Shown: one piece after another, positions 25,349 to 38,355 of the stretch
How the letters are laid out: every line of letters starts with the position of its first letter
How positions within the stretch are numbered: the stretch's first letter is position 1
Origin: Arachnopeziza araneosa
Taxonomy: Eukaryota > Ascomycota > Leotiomycetes > Helotiales > Arachnopezizaceae
Assembly (NCBI GenBank): GCA_003988855.1
Contig: QYAI01000005.1
Coordinates: 372,001 to 436,000, forward strand
DNA length: 64,000 bases
Reading direction: 5' to 3'
Notes under the pieces: generated by a model
Databases searched by the model: none
Seen by the model: only the letters and a program-made list of their open reading frames with translations
Told to the model about the DNA's origin: nothing
Position numbers and translations under genes: made by a program

Positions 25349-28300
25349 ATGAGACCCTTGCCGGGCAAGCCTGTGCCAGGGCTTGGGACACTGACCCAAG
25401 GCTATTGGGATGAGCGACGGATCATTGTGAGTCAAAGGACTGAAGAGTAACTACCGACTGGAGATGTTCAGCGCTAACGACCTAACTAGGCTTATATCAC
25501 AGGCAATGCCTTTGTCATACTTGCTGGATGTCACTCCATATTGCAGACGATATACGACGACTCGGAAGAAGAACTAAAAGCCATTGCCTTTGATGAAAGC
25601 ACTGGAAAGATTGCAACGTGTGTTGGGTTTAATATTCGCGTCTATCAGCCGTACGGTCAAAGAGAAGATGCTTTGAAGGTTTCTTGTCACATCCCTGACA
25701 GCTTTTCCAGGCTTATTGTTGTAGTGGTCTCTTCAGTACACCTTCCCCCTCGGTGAAGCGGCGACAGTAGAAGGATTTGCGGCAACACTTTCTTGGGGCT
25801 TAGCAGGGGAGCTTCTCGTGGGTAGCAGATGGCTAAGCCTCTTTTCTACCATGGATACGCCTACATTGGTCTGGGAAAGGAGAGTGGCTAGCTCTGTTAG
25901 CTTTGCAGACTTTTCGTACGACTCGGCATACATTGCTTCAACAGGACACTGTGATCGTTTTGTGAAGATATGGAGGCGACTCTCCTTTGGCTCAGATGAT
26001 ACTCGCTTCGATTTCAGCTACTTATCTCACCCAACCACTGTGACAAACATGCACTGGAGGAAACCATACCATGCGGATCAGACTATCGACAATGTGCTTT
26101 ATACAGTTTGTGCAGACAACGTGCTGCGGGTTTGGGCCCCACCAGATCATCATGGAATACAACACCTGCAACTATGGGGACAAATTGACCTTAATGTGTC
26201 TATTCAGCCCCGTGGTATCGTGTCACAAGAGCGTACCAACATTCGGTTTACCTTCATTGTTGATGGTCGAGATTTTATGTCAGCTACCGAACATGCTGTT
26301 CAATCGAAGCGATCTGATGATGAGACAGAAGACCATGCATTATCGCATCTTATCGAGGTTGCCAATCGCAGCCCTGAAATATGCATTGTACTTGATGACC
26401 GTGGTCACATGTCGGCTTGGGGTTTAGAAAGTATAGGATCGAAGCCTCGCATAACAACCAACATATTCAACATAGCTCACGTTGATGGGCTCCAGTTGGG
26501 ACTACCCAGAGATCTCTCTGATAACTCAAACTACGTGCAGTGTTACAATTATTGTGACAAATATAAAGGAGGACTTAGCATTCTGGTTCATCATTTTAAC
26601 GGCAGTATAGAAGTCCTCGAAAGCAATGTTGCCGACCTCTTTGATCCGTCCCCTAGGTCCGATCGCGTTATGTCAAGAGCAACATGGACTGGTCATTCTT
26701 CTAGCATCAAGAAAATTGTCCGCAACGTCAGCGGTCGAGCAATAGTTTCGAGAACCGATAGTAACGAAAGTATTGTATGGAAACACGTAGACTTCGAAGG
26801 AGGAACATCAGTCCTCCGTCAAAGCCTAATTAGTCAACAGGAGCATATCCATAGAATATGCATTATGAGGCAAGGCAAGTTTGTTGTCTTTCTCCACCAT
26901 GCTAGGGTGTCCCTCTGGGATACCCGAGAGTTTCATGGATCTCTACTTGCTAGTTGTGGTTACAAGGCTGCGGGAAAGCCGCTGTGCATCCTTATGTTAC
27001 CTGAACAAACCAAAGAAGGGCCAGTTGCTCATGTCGCTACAATTACCTCCAAAATGAAAGGCATCGTCTGGGAAGTCCGATTACCACCAATCAGTGGCTT
27101 CACGGAACACAGTTCCCCTCATGGAGCATCAATTCGCGAGTTCTGTAGGTTTGATCTTGGCGATTTCGAAGATTTATCATACGTCCTTCCTGTAGATCCA
27201 GCTGGGTCGCCTCCTGTTATTTCTGGCTTCTTAGATACGTTTGCCAGGGATATTGCTATCTCTTATACACATTCAGGGCTTTTGCGATCATGGACTGCTC
27301 GTCTTGACCTAATTTCCAGTAGAGTTGAATGGTTGCAGACTTGCTCGGTTGATACAGGTATATGTGAACCAGCATTAGCAAGTGGCAGTTCCATAAGGAA
27401 GGCTGCACTAGTAAACTCAACCAGGTCAGAATTGACCATATGGGATGTTCGGGGAGCACAGCTCGAGTTTTCTCAGATCTATGAAGCACAGGATACAATT
27501 CAAGACCTAGATTGGACCTCAACTCCTGATGATCAATCTATCCTTGCCGTTGGTTTTCGGTCTCGAATTATCCTTCTTGCTCAAATGCGCTATGATTATC
27601 TAAATAAAGGTCCTGCCTGGGCTGGTATTAGAGAACTGAGCATTCGAGATCTCACACCTCATCCGATCGGAGATTCAACCTGGCTAGGCGGTGGAAATAT
27701 TATTGTCGGGGCTGGGAATCAATTATTTGTTTTTGACAAGTATATCGATTCATCTGCTCCTGTCGTAAAAGATCTCGGACTTCCTCCTCGGCTACCTGGG
27801 TGGAGTCTCTTCGACGTTGTCACCAGATTGAACGGTCCTCTTCCCGTATACCATCCCCAGTTTCTTGGTCAATGCACCCTTGCAAGCAAGTCTACGCTAG
27901 TCCAACATGTCATTCTCAGGTTATATAAGAGCCTAAAGTACTTTGTGGAAGGCGATACGCTAGACACCCTTCTGGGGATGGACTTGGATGAGTTCTATAT
28001 TGATAAACAAGTAAGCTTGCAAAACTCTCAAAATTTCAGCTAAATCTAATGACAGCAGGGAAACTCCTCAATATCCACGAAGAAGATAACCAGAAATTTC
28101 AGTAGTCTCTCGGACACAGAGGAAGATGCAGAGAGAGTTACAGAAGCTGTTGCTGCCGAGGTGACTGAGAAGCTCTCAAAGATAGCACTACCCCAGCTTT
28201 CTAGGCAAGAACAGATACATTTGGCTGATATTGTTGAATGTGTCGCGGTGGTCGAGAAACAAAGACGATCTATGGATGACAACGCGGCTAAGTTTATGCT

Positions 28301-29636
28301 TTTCTTTCGCCAGCACGTTCTGCACCGCGGCCGAGCAAATGAGGTCTTATTGTCTTGGAGAGAAATAAATTGGGCATACCACAGTAATAGCCAAGATATT
28401 TTAGTTGATATGGTATCCAATCAATTCCATGGGAAGATGCTATGGCAGCATGCCAGAGAAAGTGGCATGTTCATGTGGATGACGGACTCTACTGCGCTAG
28501 TATTCTGCCCCAATTCATTCTTCGTGACCAAAACTAAAAGCAGATATAGAAATCCCAGTTCGAAGTTATTGCACGCAATGAGTATACCAAAACCGATATG
28601 AAGAACCCAGTGGACTGTAGTTTATTCTACCTTGCTCTTCGCAAGAAGACCGTCCTTCAAGGTCTTTGGCGCATGGCAGCTTGGAACCGAGAACAGAGTG
28701 CCACTATTAAGCTTCTCTCAAATAACTTCAACGACAAGAAGTGGAAGACCGCGGCCATGAAAAATGCCTATGCGTTGCTTGGAAAACACAGATATGGTTT
28801 GCTGCATCACTATGTGATTTATGCATCGGCTAACTAAATACCAGAATATGCTGCTGCTTTTTTCCTGCTTGCGGACTGTTTGAAAGATGCTGCCAACGTA
28901 ATCTTAAATCAGATCAAAGACCTTCAGTTAGCCATTGCTATTACCAGAGTCTATGAAGGAGAAAGTGGCCCTGTTCTGAAGGAAATTCTAGAAGAAAAGG
29001 TCCTACCACTTGCTTCGCAAGAAGGGAATCGATGGCTAGCCTCGTGGACATTCTGGATGTTACGTCGACGAGATATGGCAGTTCGTGCGTTAATCGTATG
29101 TAGCCTTGATCACTATAGTATTTATTGCTAACGAAATACAGTCACCTGTCTACACGTTGCTCGAGACTCCACAAACTCCTGAATTACAGGCCAAACTATT
29201 CTTGACCGATGATCCTGCACTTGTCATTCTTTATTCTCAATTAAGACAGAAGACCCTTCAAACTCTTCGTGGGGCATCAAAAGTTACTCCGAAGGTTGAA
29301 TGGGCCTTTGTTCTCCATAATGCCCAGTTATATGATCGTATGGGATGCGACCTTCTTGCTTTAGATCTTGGTTTGCATCTCTCTAACCTGCACATATATT
29401 CTTGCTAAATTATCACAGTTCGTAATTGGGAGTTTCTTCTTCCAAATCCGACGCTATTCAAGAATCTCAGCGAAGCTGATCCACGATCGATGCTACGGAG
29501 AAGAAGTTCATTAGTCGTTGCAGATCTACCTGTGGCAAAACTCCCCCTTGACATGAAAACAGGAGCTCACCAACCCCCACCAGCTGTCTTTGAAGAACCA
29601 GAGTCAAATTCTCTGCTGGATAGTTTTGGCTTCTGA
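25349..29636 (+). CDS. RAV1: RAVE complex subunit Rav1 (rabconnectin-3-like)
   Basis: Rav1 is the scaffold of the RAVE complex, which reassembles V1 with Vo to restore vacuolar H+-ATPase activity. Eight exons (25349-25426, 25490-25678, 25725-28010, 28059-28499, 28550-28796, 28845-29095, 29142-29370, 29419-29636) total 3939 nt, or 1312 residues, the size of fungal Rav1. The N-terminal part is WD-repeat-like (GNAFVILAGCHSILQTIYDD, ASTGHCDRFVKIWRRLS, VCADNVLRVWAPPDH, WTGHSSSIKKIV). The most conserved part is the C-terminal Rav1p domain: LWQHARESGMFMWMTDSTAL, then QFEVIARNEYTKTD after a splice, NPVDCSLFYLALRKK, LWRMAAWNREQ and LLADCLKDAANVILNQIKDL. All eight junctions keep phase and rebuild family sequence. 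The tail SNSLLDSFGF ends the protein. Upstream ATG codons lack support. Confidence 0.93.
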
Positions 29637-30373
29637 TGTGATGGCATTGTGGCATTCACGATTCCTGCCTTCAACACATTTTGATATAACCATAGTATCG
29701 TGTTACAATATGTACTATACCTAATTGAAAGACCACAAATAATTATTTATCATGCTGTTTACTTTGTGATGATTGAACAAGTCGTTGATATACTTACACA
29801 ATAAATAGATTCGCATGCATCTTCAGATTTTGACTCTAGTTTCCACATGTATGTAATTTAGAATGGCTAGGTGATATTAACTTAAACATTTGGTACTTTG
29901 ACGGCTTGTGCAAGTTTTAAGGGAGGATAAATAGGTAGTTTATTTTCAGTTTTTGAAACAAATATATGCTTCGAATTCTTATGCTATAAGGATTTCCACT
30001 TTGGGGTTAACGCATGAACTTTGGTAGTAAGGTAGATGCTTATTTTGAGTAGGAATATTGAGTGCCGACCGCGGAATACGAAGTCCGTTGAACCAAAAGA
30101 AGCTCGAGCAGGTTTAGCAAAGAGGTTTAAAACTCAGTTTTGTCTCATCCATTCCTCGACCTCTACTCTGTAATCTTCCCTCCATCTCGCCAGTGGTGGT
30201 CTTCCTATCACCAGATCATTGGCAGCCCATAATATTCTTCTCTGTCAGTATGTTAGTATGAACCTTAAGAATGTTAAACAGCAGGCGAGCCTTCTAGCGA
30301 ACTCCAACGTAACACGGTGAAATGCTATACAGTCCATCAAATAGAGGATCTAAAATTAGAGGAAAGGCAACTA
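29637..30373. other. Convergent AT-rich spacer
   Basis: This spacer separates the converging RAV1 and dehydrogenase genes. It is AT-rich with poly(A)-like sequence near 29750-29850. I see no gene or clear repeat. Confidence 0.5.
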
Positions 30374-31289
30374 CTATCTGACAACATGCACATTGGATTG
30401 CGGTCTGGCATGTGTCAAGGTGCCGTAATGAGAGGCAAACTCCTGAGACGTATGGAGAGAAGAATTCAAGGCAGGAGATAATAAAACTAACCTGGTCCAT
30501 TTCTTCCGTTACTTCATTATCTGGGCATATAATGTAGAATTTTCTATCGCCCATCTTTTCCTCCAGATATCCAACCACTTGCTCAGGACTCCATGCTCCG
30601 CTTGGCTTCTCCTTCTTTGCAGACGTTTCGGCGAACGGCTGGTTCCCAGATAATCCTGTAAATGTCCAACCAGGAACCAGCAAATGGACAGAGGTGCTAG
30701 GGCTCGATTTGAATAGATCAAAAGAAAGATGTTCAGCGAGAGCTTTCACGGCGGCTTTACTTGCATTGTATGCCGGATTAGAAGGCGGATTCGTAATGCC
30801 TTGTTTTGAACCCGTGATCACAATGCTTGACGGGCTCGAGGCTGAAGAACTTGCGGTCACAAGCGGGAGAAGTGTGTTGAGCCCATTGATTACGCCAAAT
30901 AGGTTCACATCCATGATTTTGTGGAAATAGGCGCTGTCTTCCCACGAACCTTTAAGGCCGATGCCCGCATTGAGAACAAGGAGGTCGATTCTACCTGAGA
31001 CTATTAAGCATTGTTTGAGGAAAATCACAGTGAAAGTACCACCATGCTCCGAGACGATCTCAGATTTGAGCCTCTCAAAGTCAGAGATCTTGCCGACGTC
31101 TATTTCAAGAGTAGAAATACAGCCTTTGATCGAAGATTTAGCCAATGCCAGGTTTGCGATGTTGTTGTCGACTATTATTACTTTCATCCCATAGCTGGCA
31201 CATTTTTTGGCTAGAGCGAGACCAATACCCGATGCTCCTCCTGTGATTACGGCTGTGTTGCTCGTCTTGAATACAGGATTGGAAGACAT
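30374..31289 (-). CDS. Short-chain dehydrogenase/reductase (classical SDR)
   Basis: This is an NAD(P)-dependent oxidoreductase of unknown substrate. Three exons (31289-31040, 30994-30492, 30442-30374) give 273 residues, typical for a classical SDR. Visible motifs in order are the nucleotide-binding TGGASGIG near residue 17; a DNN after the second strand, where an acidic Asp suggests NAD preference; NAG (LLVLNAG); the catalytic Ser in ITGSKQG; YxxxK in PAYNASKAAVKAL; and PGWTFTGL after strand six. The short last exon supplies EFASHYGTLTHARPQ. Reading through the last intron would replace it with a longer unrelated tail. No clustered biosynthetic partner is present, so the role cannot be narrowed. 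Confidence 0.9.
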
Positions 31290-32355
31290 TCTACTTAAAT
31301 GGCAGTTATGCGGATAGTGTTTGAATGATCTGAGAGAGCTGGGTCTACTAGCTGTCGTGAAGCGTCAAGTTGACAATATACAGTGCTGTAGATGTCGTTG
31401 CTTTTACATTTTTGGAAAGAATCAAAGTAATGTTTCTGTTCTGAGAGTGGAGGTCGACTGTCGGAGATAGAATCCTTTCCCAATGTTATCGCCGAGTTGG
31501 ATTTAGCACCAAGTTTGAACTGGCAAAGGAAATCCATTCTGCGGCTCAAAATAACCTTATTGTCAATAATGATACTTGAATCAATTTCAAAGAGACAGAA
31601 TACGACAACCCCATATAGAAAATTAACATGGCTTTTGAAACAATCTTTCAGCTTTGTGTCGTAGGACCCCATTGAACATATAAAGTCCAGAGTACAAATC
31701 CAAGCCTCGGGTTCCGCCAAGTGAAGTAGTAGTGTGCAACTTATCTTTTCATTCCGAAGTTTGACGACTACTAACGAACACTAGCCAAATGCTTCCCGAT
31801 TTCCTTATATAACATAATTTAACTGCCTATTTTTGGGCGAAGAATTACGAAAATAATATATTATTTTGGCTTACAAGGAGGACGTCCTTCAAGGTCTGTT
31901 TCAACTTTAAGTAGCTGAATTTTTATTATACAAGAACGTCCGTTGTAATCGCATCCATCTTGGGGATGCCTAGGACTTGTGCAAAACTCGCCCCATAGAT
32001 TGGGAACGAAACATCTCGGCCTGTAATCTCATCCGAACGTCGAATCATAAGTGATAATCAAAGATCTAGCCTGAACGCTTTTGCTATGCAGCCGAGATCA
32101 TAGTATGTACGCACGCATCTTTCCTCCCATCTTCCCACCTAGCACACAGAAGGAAGTGGACATCTTTCAAGATCGTTCAAGGTCTCAGGGTGGTGCGCTG
32201 TAAATGAGATGCAAGAAGGGAATCAGGAACACCACGCTAGCAAATGCTCGACAATATAATGTTGTATCCACTAATGACAAAAAAGAAAGACCCTGTAACC
32301 AAAGTGCTCTATTCTTGGAGGCTTAACCTCCAGGCTTAGCATTACAACGAGCAGT
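31290..32355. other. AT-rich spacer without a supported gene
   Basis: About 1.07 kb lie between the dehydrogenase start and the PKH-type kinase stop. A 141-codon open frame on the minus strand (31295-31720) shows no domain, no family resemblance and no good context. The rest is AT-rich with many stops. I see no tRNA or transposon end. Confidence 0.5.
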
Positions 32356-35104
32356 CTAGAACGGTGTTGACAAACCGTTTTTTGACTGCCTCTTGCTGAA
32401 CCGATTTTTCTTGCCCGACCTTTCAGCTTGCTCTTCTCCGCCAAGGCTCGCTTGACTCTTCGTCAAGTGACTCCTTGCATTACGGTCAGAAACGTTGAAG
32501 CCTTCAGGATATACACTACTCCCATGAAGGGTACTGTTGGGACTCGAGACGGTGGAACTCATATCAAAGCCGGTTTCACTATTGTAAGAGCCGAGCATAC
32601 TCTGTGAAAGGGCCATGTCTTTGGCTCTTTCAATAGATTCTAGCCATTCCTGTGCTGAACTCTTTAGCGTTTCTCCTGTGCTTGCCAGTGATTTTGAATC
32701 TTCAAAGGTGTAATGAGTGCCATGCTGAACCATATTAGAGTTTTGAAAGAGGTTGAACTGCATGCAGACTTACCGTATCCACACACCACACTTCTTGTCC
32801 CTTGGCATCTACTTGCGCCCGCCATGAGCACTCTGAAGCCAGCAATGATATTTCTGATTTAGTTTTCTTTTCATCACCTCCGGCCGCAGCTAAGAGAATC
32901 CTACCACTCGATGTCACCATGACTAATCTCTGTCTCTTTTTAGTAGTATTGCCACCAAAAAAACGAGAGAAGCCCCCTTTCTTTTCATGTGTCTCCGCAT
33001 GATCACCATTTCGTGGGTTCGGGCTATGAGGAAGGGGCGTAGAGAGAACCATTAGATTCCCAAGCTTGAGTATGCGCTCATTATTCCGTGTCAAAACTGG
33101 TGACCATTCAATATCAAGCTGGGTTGGTGGGGGAAGTTCAGTAATGACCCTGGGTTGTGGTCTCGAGTTTCCATTCGAGGATGCGGTTCGTTGTTGGCCC
33201 CGAGATGTGCTAATAGGTGGAGGAGCACTCGAGTACCCCCCATTGAGCTTGATGATGTTGGGCTCTTGGGCTGGTGGTATGTACGGCTTTAACCGAGGTG
33301 CTTTCATCCTCCAAAGACCTCGTCCCCACTGAATTCCGTCAAAAAACTCATGGTTTTTGATGTGCTCGATCGATAAGCGTCTTTGTGGGTCTAAGACAAG
33401 GAGGCGTTCAACCAAGTCCCTAGCTGCGGGCGGGAATCCAAGTGGAAATTCGTACTCCAAACCTACAATTTTTTGAAATGTGAGATATTCGTTTCCAGCC
33501 TTGAATGGCGGTCTTCCCGTTAAGAGCTGGTATATGATACACCCAAAAGCCCACAGGTCACTTGCTTTGCAAGCACTCTTATCCGTTAACAACTCCGGAC
33601 TCACATACTCGGCAGTACCAACGAATGATCTAGCTCTGGTTGATTCTTCTTCCTCTCCAGCAGGATCATAAGATTTCGTTGTATCCTTCGGTACTCTAGG
33701 ATCTGGTAATAGTTTTGCAGTTCCAAAATCTGTGATTTTGATATGCATCTGATCATCGAGTAACACATTTTCTGGTTTAAGATCTCGATGTATAACACCT
33801 CTATTGTGCATGTGCTCAATGGCGTCGAGTATTTGAGCTCCATAAAACCTTGTGCATTCCTCGTCGAATGATCCAATCTTCTTGAGAACGCCCAGTAACT
33901 CTCCACCACTGGCTACATCCAGGACATAATAGAGTGAAGAACTATCCTGGAACGTGTAATAGAGCCGAACAATCCCAGGATGTTCTATCAAACGATTGAG
34001 GGTGTCCTTCTCAATATTTACGTACTTGATTTTCTTTTCTTTGATGATATGCTTCTTGTCCAGAATTTTGACCGCATACTCCTTCAACGTCTGCCTATCG
34101 GTTGCCAACACCACATTGCTGTACGATCCCTCTCCTAATAGTCTTCCGAATTGGAAATCCCGCACGCCTTTCTTAACCTGTCTTAAAACTAACTTCCCAT
34201 TCGCATCGTATTCTTCCCTCACCCCAACTGCCGCGCCTTTGTCCTTCCACTCTTCGCTACTTGCCACCACGTGTCCCTCATTGTCATATCTACTGGAGCT
34301 ATCATTGGAAGGGCCAGCAGCAGAATCGGTATGCCCTCCCCCCATCCCTCTTGAGCTCCGCCTAGGCGGCAAGGGGCCACTACTGGCTGGCAAGGGATGG
34401 TTTTGACTATACGTTCGTTCTCGGTGACTAGGTTCTCGTGATGGAACACCGGCTTGCATAGCTGTTCCCGCCCTCGAATCGCTCCGTGACGGTGCTGCAG
34501 CCATTGAAGAGCGTGAAGATTCGGTCCGCAACCTGTATGGCCCTGGTTCTCTGGAGATTATAGCATTCGGAGGTGGTTGGGCAGCGTAGACACCTGAGAC
34601 TGGTCGAGATGTTCCACTCGAGGGATAGCCTCTACTGCCGTTCTGGATAGGATTCGTTTGATATGGCGGGTATTGTGCTTGTTGTTGCGCTTGGTGATTT
34701 AAAGGCATCGATTGTCGATGAGCCTTGGCAGCAGCGACTCGCGCCAAGGGGTCGCTCTGAGACTTGAAAGACTCGCTGCTGGATTCTGAACGACGGGTTG
34801 AGAATTTTGGATCGTAATTCTGCGGAGGGGTTCGTGACGAAGGGGGAGAGCCACTGGGGGACTCTCCGCGACGGAGTAGATTAAAGATGGAATGCCTGCG
34901 GGATTGTGACTGAGGATCTGTTCCGGGCCAGGTATCTCTTGAGGATGACGAGGGCCGATCGGTGGGTTGGGTGGTTGGTGAGGCAGGAGGCCTAGCTGAC
35001 TCTATTCCTTCGAAGGCGTCTATTGAGGTCTTGGGCGATGCATCATCTGGATTCGCGATTCTCAAGCCACCAAAGGATTGAGAGAGACTCAAGTCGTTTT
35101 CCAT
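32356..35104 (-). CDS. PKH1: PDK1-like AGC protein kinase (Pkh1/2, Ksg1 type)
   Basis: This serine/threonine kinase phosphorylates the activation loops of other AGC kinases. In yeast the targets are Ypk, Pkc1 and Sch9, downstream of sphingoid-base and eisosome signals. Two exons (35104-32774 and 32724-32356) give 899 residues. The first about 310 residues are Ser/Pro-rich and look disordered. The kinase domain follows: GEGSYSNV glycine loop, EYAVKIL lysine, HRDLKPEN catalytic loop, DFGTAKL, and the activation segment ARSFVGTAEYVSPELL. SPE in place of APE, and an insert before it (KSYDPAGEEEESTRA), are as in PDK1 relatives. A PH-like domain begins near PTQLDIEWSPVLTRNNERILKLGN and continues across the 49-nt intron into HYTFEDSKS and AQEWLESIERA. 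The ATG at 35104 opens a clean N-terminus (MENDLSLSQS). Confidence 0.94.
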
Positions 35105-35846
35105 GGCGTCGCCCGTGGCCGTTTCGAGCTATGGCTCCCTAACCTAATCCCGGAGATCCTGGACGAGATTCATGTCACAAGGGGAGTGAAGACTACAAAG
35201 CGATGGCACTGCTAAGGTTGTAGCTCCGTTGCACCGCACTGTCCCAGGACGGTCAGCACTTCTGAGCGGCAGCCCCTGAAGCGAAGACGAGGATCTAGAG
35301 TCGAGTACTGGATTGTACTGTACCGTGACCGAGAATGTGGTCTGTTATGTCTTAGCGAGAGACGTCTCACAGCTCTTCAGGAGACCCCTCGATACTTATC
35401 TACTTATCTACTTACTTACTTACTACCTACCTACCTACCTACCTACCTATTCTCCACTTCTCTCGCTCCTTTCGTAGCTGTAGCCACCGCAGTCAACCGT
35501 CGCCGTTTAGCTTCGTGTTGTAGCATCTTGACGCAAGTGCGCCAAGTCAAGCTTCTATACTGCATCTCTACCTCCCAACGCGGGATATATCTACAACTTG
35601 CGGAGCAGCTTTTCCTTGTTGCCTGCAAAACTTGGCCATCCATGATCGCTCCTTCTCTCAATCGTCTCGGCCCGTTCTTTCCACGGCCATGGGCCTTCTT
35701 TCTTCTCAGCTATCCCTCGTTCATTCGCCCACCCGTCCATCCATATTCCACTCAGACTCTTCTGCTATCTACCACTCTCTCAACTTCTCAACTTGCCAAC
35801 TTGCAAGCTCGAAACTTTCTTTGCAACCCATGTTTGTCTTCACAGC
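35105..35846. other. Divergent promoter with a CT/TA-rich microsatellite
   Basis: About 740 bp lie between the kinase and the unknown disordered-protein gene. It contains the microsatellite listed separately and pyrimidine-rich sequence before the plus-strand start. An open frame over 35528-35890 is an upstream leader frame without protein character. Confidence 0.5.
35393..35450. repeat. Tetranucleotide microsatellite (TACT/TACC)
   Basis: TACTTATC units pass into TACT repeats and then into about seven TACC repeats. The tract is 290 bp upstream of the kinase start. It is a typical slippage-prone microsatellite and may vary in length between strains. Confidence 0.9.
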
Positions 35847-37783
35847 ATGATCAGGTTGCCCCCCACAACCATCAGTCTCGGCCGAAGTGATCTAGCTGAC
35901 CTTGAAAAACGCCGCAAGGGTCATCGAGTCACCGCAGCGAATGTAAAGAAGAACCTTTCTCATTTCACTATTGCAACACGCAATGGCCCCTTCTTCGGTG
36001 ACGCCTCCATTCCTCAGAATGATCCTTTGCACACTTTTGCTTTGAGCTCCGCTTCCCAGGCGGCTATCTCGACCGTCACTTTGGCCCTTCGTCCTTCGAC
36101 CGAGCGAATTAACCAACTCTCGGAATCTGACGACCGACTCTCAGTAACTCGCCAATCCTCCACCCTCGACGGAGACTCTGATACTCTTCCACATCTCGAG
36201 GAAGGCAGGCATGACGAAGTCTCTATCGAGCCAAGAACAAGTTTCGAGAACACTTCTCGCAGCTATTCACCCGCATCTCCACCTTTAAGGGATGACTTTT
36301 ATTACGGAGGCTTTATTGAGAATCCAAGTGAAGGGCCTCGCTCAGATCAATCTTCATCATTTGGTAAGTTCGAAGCCTAACATTGAAATTGCGCTAATAG
36401 ACTGCATTTGCAGTTCCTTGTGATGTCTCTACCCCAAAAAACAGTTATATACCAGGCTTACGAACCTTTCGAACGAGGATGCCTCTGCCACGTTCTCCTC
36501 TATTTCTCTCTCAAAACGCGGCCAGCTCCCCGGAACATCGTCCGACATCGGGGCTCACTCCACGTGTGATATCGCGGGTCGCGACACATAATACTCCAGG
36601 TATCATGTTTGCTCAACCCGCAAGAAGACCTCCAAGAAGATCACCCAGGGCGCTGAGGCATCAAACAAACAGCTTCTCCTTTGATTCCTCCGAACGTGCA
36701 AGTGCCGCATACGAGCAAGATAGGAGATCCTCGACAACCACAAATGACAGCAACTCTCGACCAACCGAAGAGATCAGCCTTCATGAGGAGCTACGAGGTA
36801 GCTCACTACAAAGTTCCCGAGTCGCCTCTGGTGTTCCTAGCCTCTTTCAGGCGTCACTTGATGCGGTGAGGCATGAAATCTCTTCACAATCTGAACAAGA
36901 CAAGACCGAGGAAATTGTGGCGGAGAGTATCTTCTCGTCTGCAAGACTTCCTCTGCCGCCTCCATTTTCCACGATATCGCGGACTGTTTCTCAGGCTGGA
37001 TCTCTTCCTTCCTCCCCAGCGGATGATTCTATGGCACGTGGTCCGCAAACAGGTTCTATTCACAGTTCTCCTGATTATAGCAGAGAGCTAGCTGCACAAT
37101 CAAATCCGCCAACTTACGAAATTTTCAGTCAGACTTTAAGAACCGTAGTAAGTGCTTTCCACTACTGAACCCCCCAAATCTTCTAATCTCTATAGTCAAC
37201 TGAGTTGATCCAGACTCCTCTCGCTCACAATGGTGATGATAGTGCCCAGATGCAAGCAGCTGATGGAAGGCCAATCTCTCAACTGTCTAGGTCAATGTCG
37301 CCAGGAAATTCGCTCACAATAGAGCCTCAAACCCCAACCCGAAGCTATCAGATATATAATGATAGTTTGCCTCCAGGAACGCAACCCCAGACACCGGCTC
37401 ACCTCCCAGAATCACGACACCGGTCTCGTTACCATCCCTCATATACGGCACCTGGCCCTAGAAGAGCTACAGAGCGTGGAATTTGGAACAATAGTAGTGA
37501 TGATGGTGTACATAATCAGATCCCAGGTAGGTCTCGGCCAATTTTAATAATCACTCCGGTGAGAAGCGGTCGACCAACTTCGCCGCTCGGCTTAACGAAT
37601 GGAGGATTTCGGGGTCTTTATGGAGGAAGGGAGAATGGTGACGAAGAGCAAGATTGGGCACAGGGAATTCGATTCAACAACGCCGAGACGAGGTTATGGA
37701 GCTCGAGAGATGGCAGAAATGATGGCCGTAACTTGAGGGAAACTCCGGAACCGGAAGATTATCGAGTAGGTCGGCGGAACTGA
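35847..37783 (+). CDS. Uncharacterised Ser/Pro-rich disordered protein
   Basis: I do not recognise this protein. Three exons (35847-36363, 36414-37147, 37196-37783) total 1839 nt, or 612 residues. The N-terminus has a basic, ordered-looking segment (SDLADLEKRRKGHRVTAANVKKNLSHFTIATRNGPFFGD written here in pieces: SDLADLEKRRKG, TAANVKKNLSHF, ATRNGPFFGD). The rest is rich in Ser, Pro, Arg, Thr and Gln, with phospho-site-like SP and RxxS motifs and no hydrophobic core, so it is probably intrinsically disordered. No transmembrane segment or signal peptide is evident. The GTAAGT donors at 36364 and 37148 are strong, which supports a real gene. The start MIRLPPTTISLG is the first ATG after the long pyrimidine-rich leader; an earlier in-frame codon is not ATG. 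The function is unknown. Confidence 0.75.
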
Positions 37784-38187
37784 ACAAGCTAGTATTGGAC
37801 TAAAGTAAAGAAGCCTCATAGTGTTTCCCCCCATCAGATATCAATCTGTCGGGGAATCGCAAAACCTCTTATGGATCATTCTAAGTACTACCTACCACTT
37901 TGACTTGTATGGGGATTAATGATAGACAAAATTATCACTCAATCTGACGAGCTGACATGATTGCCATTACAGCAACCTTACAACCATTCATTTCCTATTC
38001 AATTCCTGCAAGCTATGCGAACAAGCAATGTTTATTAATTCAAGTCTGTTTAATGTCCACTCCTTTCTGCTGTAGAATAGGGATATAATTGTCAAGTTAC
38101 AGAGGAGGATATTCGATGGGGTACGGTGATGCGGCTCCACTTCAAGCGAACTCAAGGTTAGACTGTCTTACGTAAGGTACTGAGGTA
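37784..38187. other. Spacer left of the transposon
   Basis: This is the 3' region of the disordered-protein gene up to the TA at 38186-38187 that flanks the transposon. I see no gene in it. Confidence 0.5.
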
Positions 38188-38247
38188 ACGTATCTGACCA
38201 CTCAGTGGCTCAGACCAGTCAGTGGCTCAGAATCCGTGCCCCACCCC
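38188..38247 (+). repeat. Left terminal inverted repeat
   Basis: This matches the reverse complement of 39996-40048 apart from an insertion of about 8 bp that repeats the CAGTGGCTCAG block. It contains the near-palindrome CCACTCAGTGG. Confidence 0.85.
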
Positions 38248-38355
38248 ACCCTAGGCCACTTATTTATTAAATAATAAACCACCTTTATTAAATATAACCT
38301 ATATAGCTAAGAGAATCGAATTGTTGACGTTCGGGGCAAGTCTTAGCTGTATGAA

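Noticed and set aside
31295..31720. 141-codon open frame on the minus strand upstream of the dehydrogenase
   Set aside because: No domain, no family resemblance and no intron or context support. I judge it chance in an AT-rich spacer.
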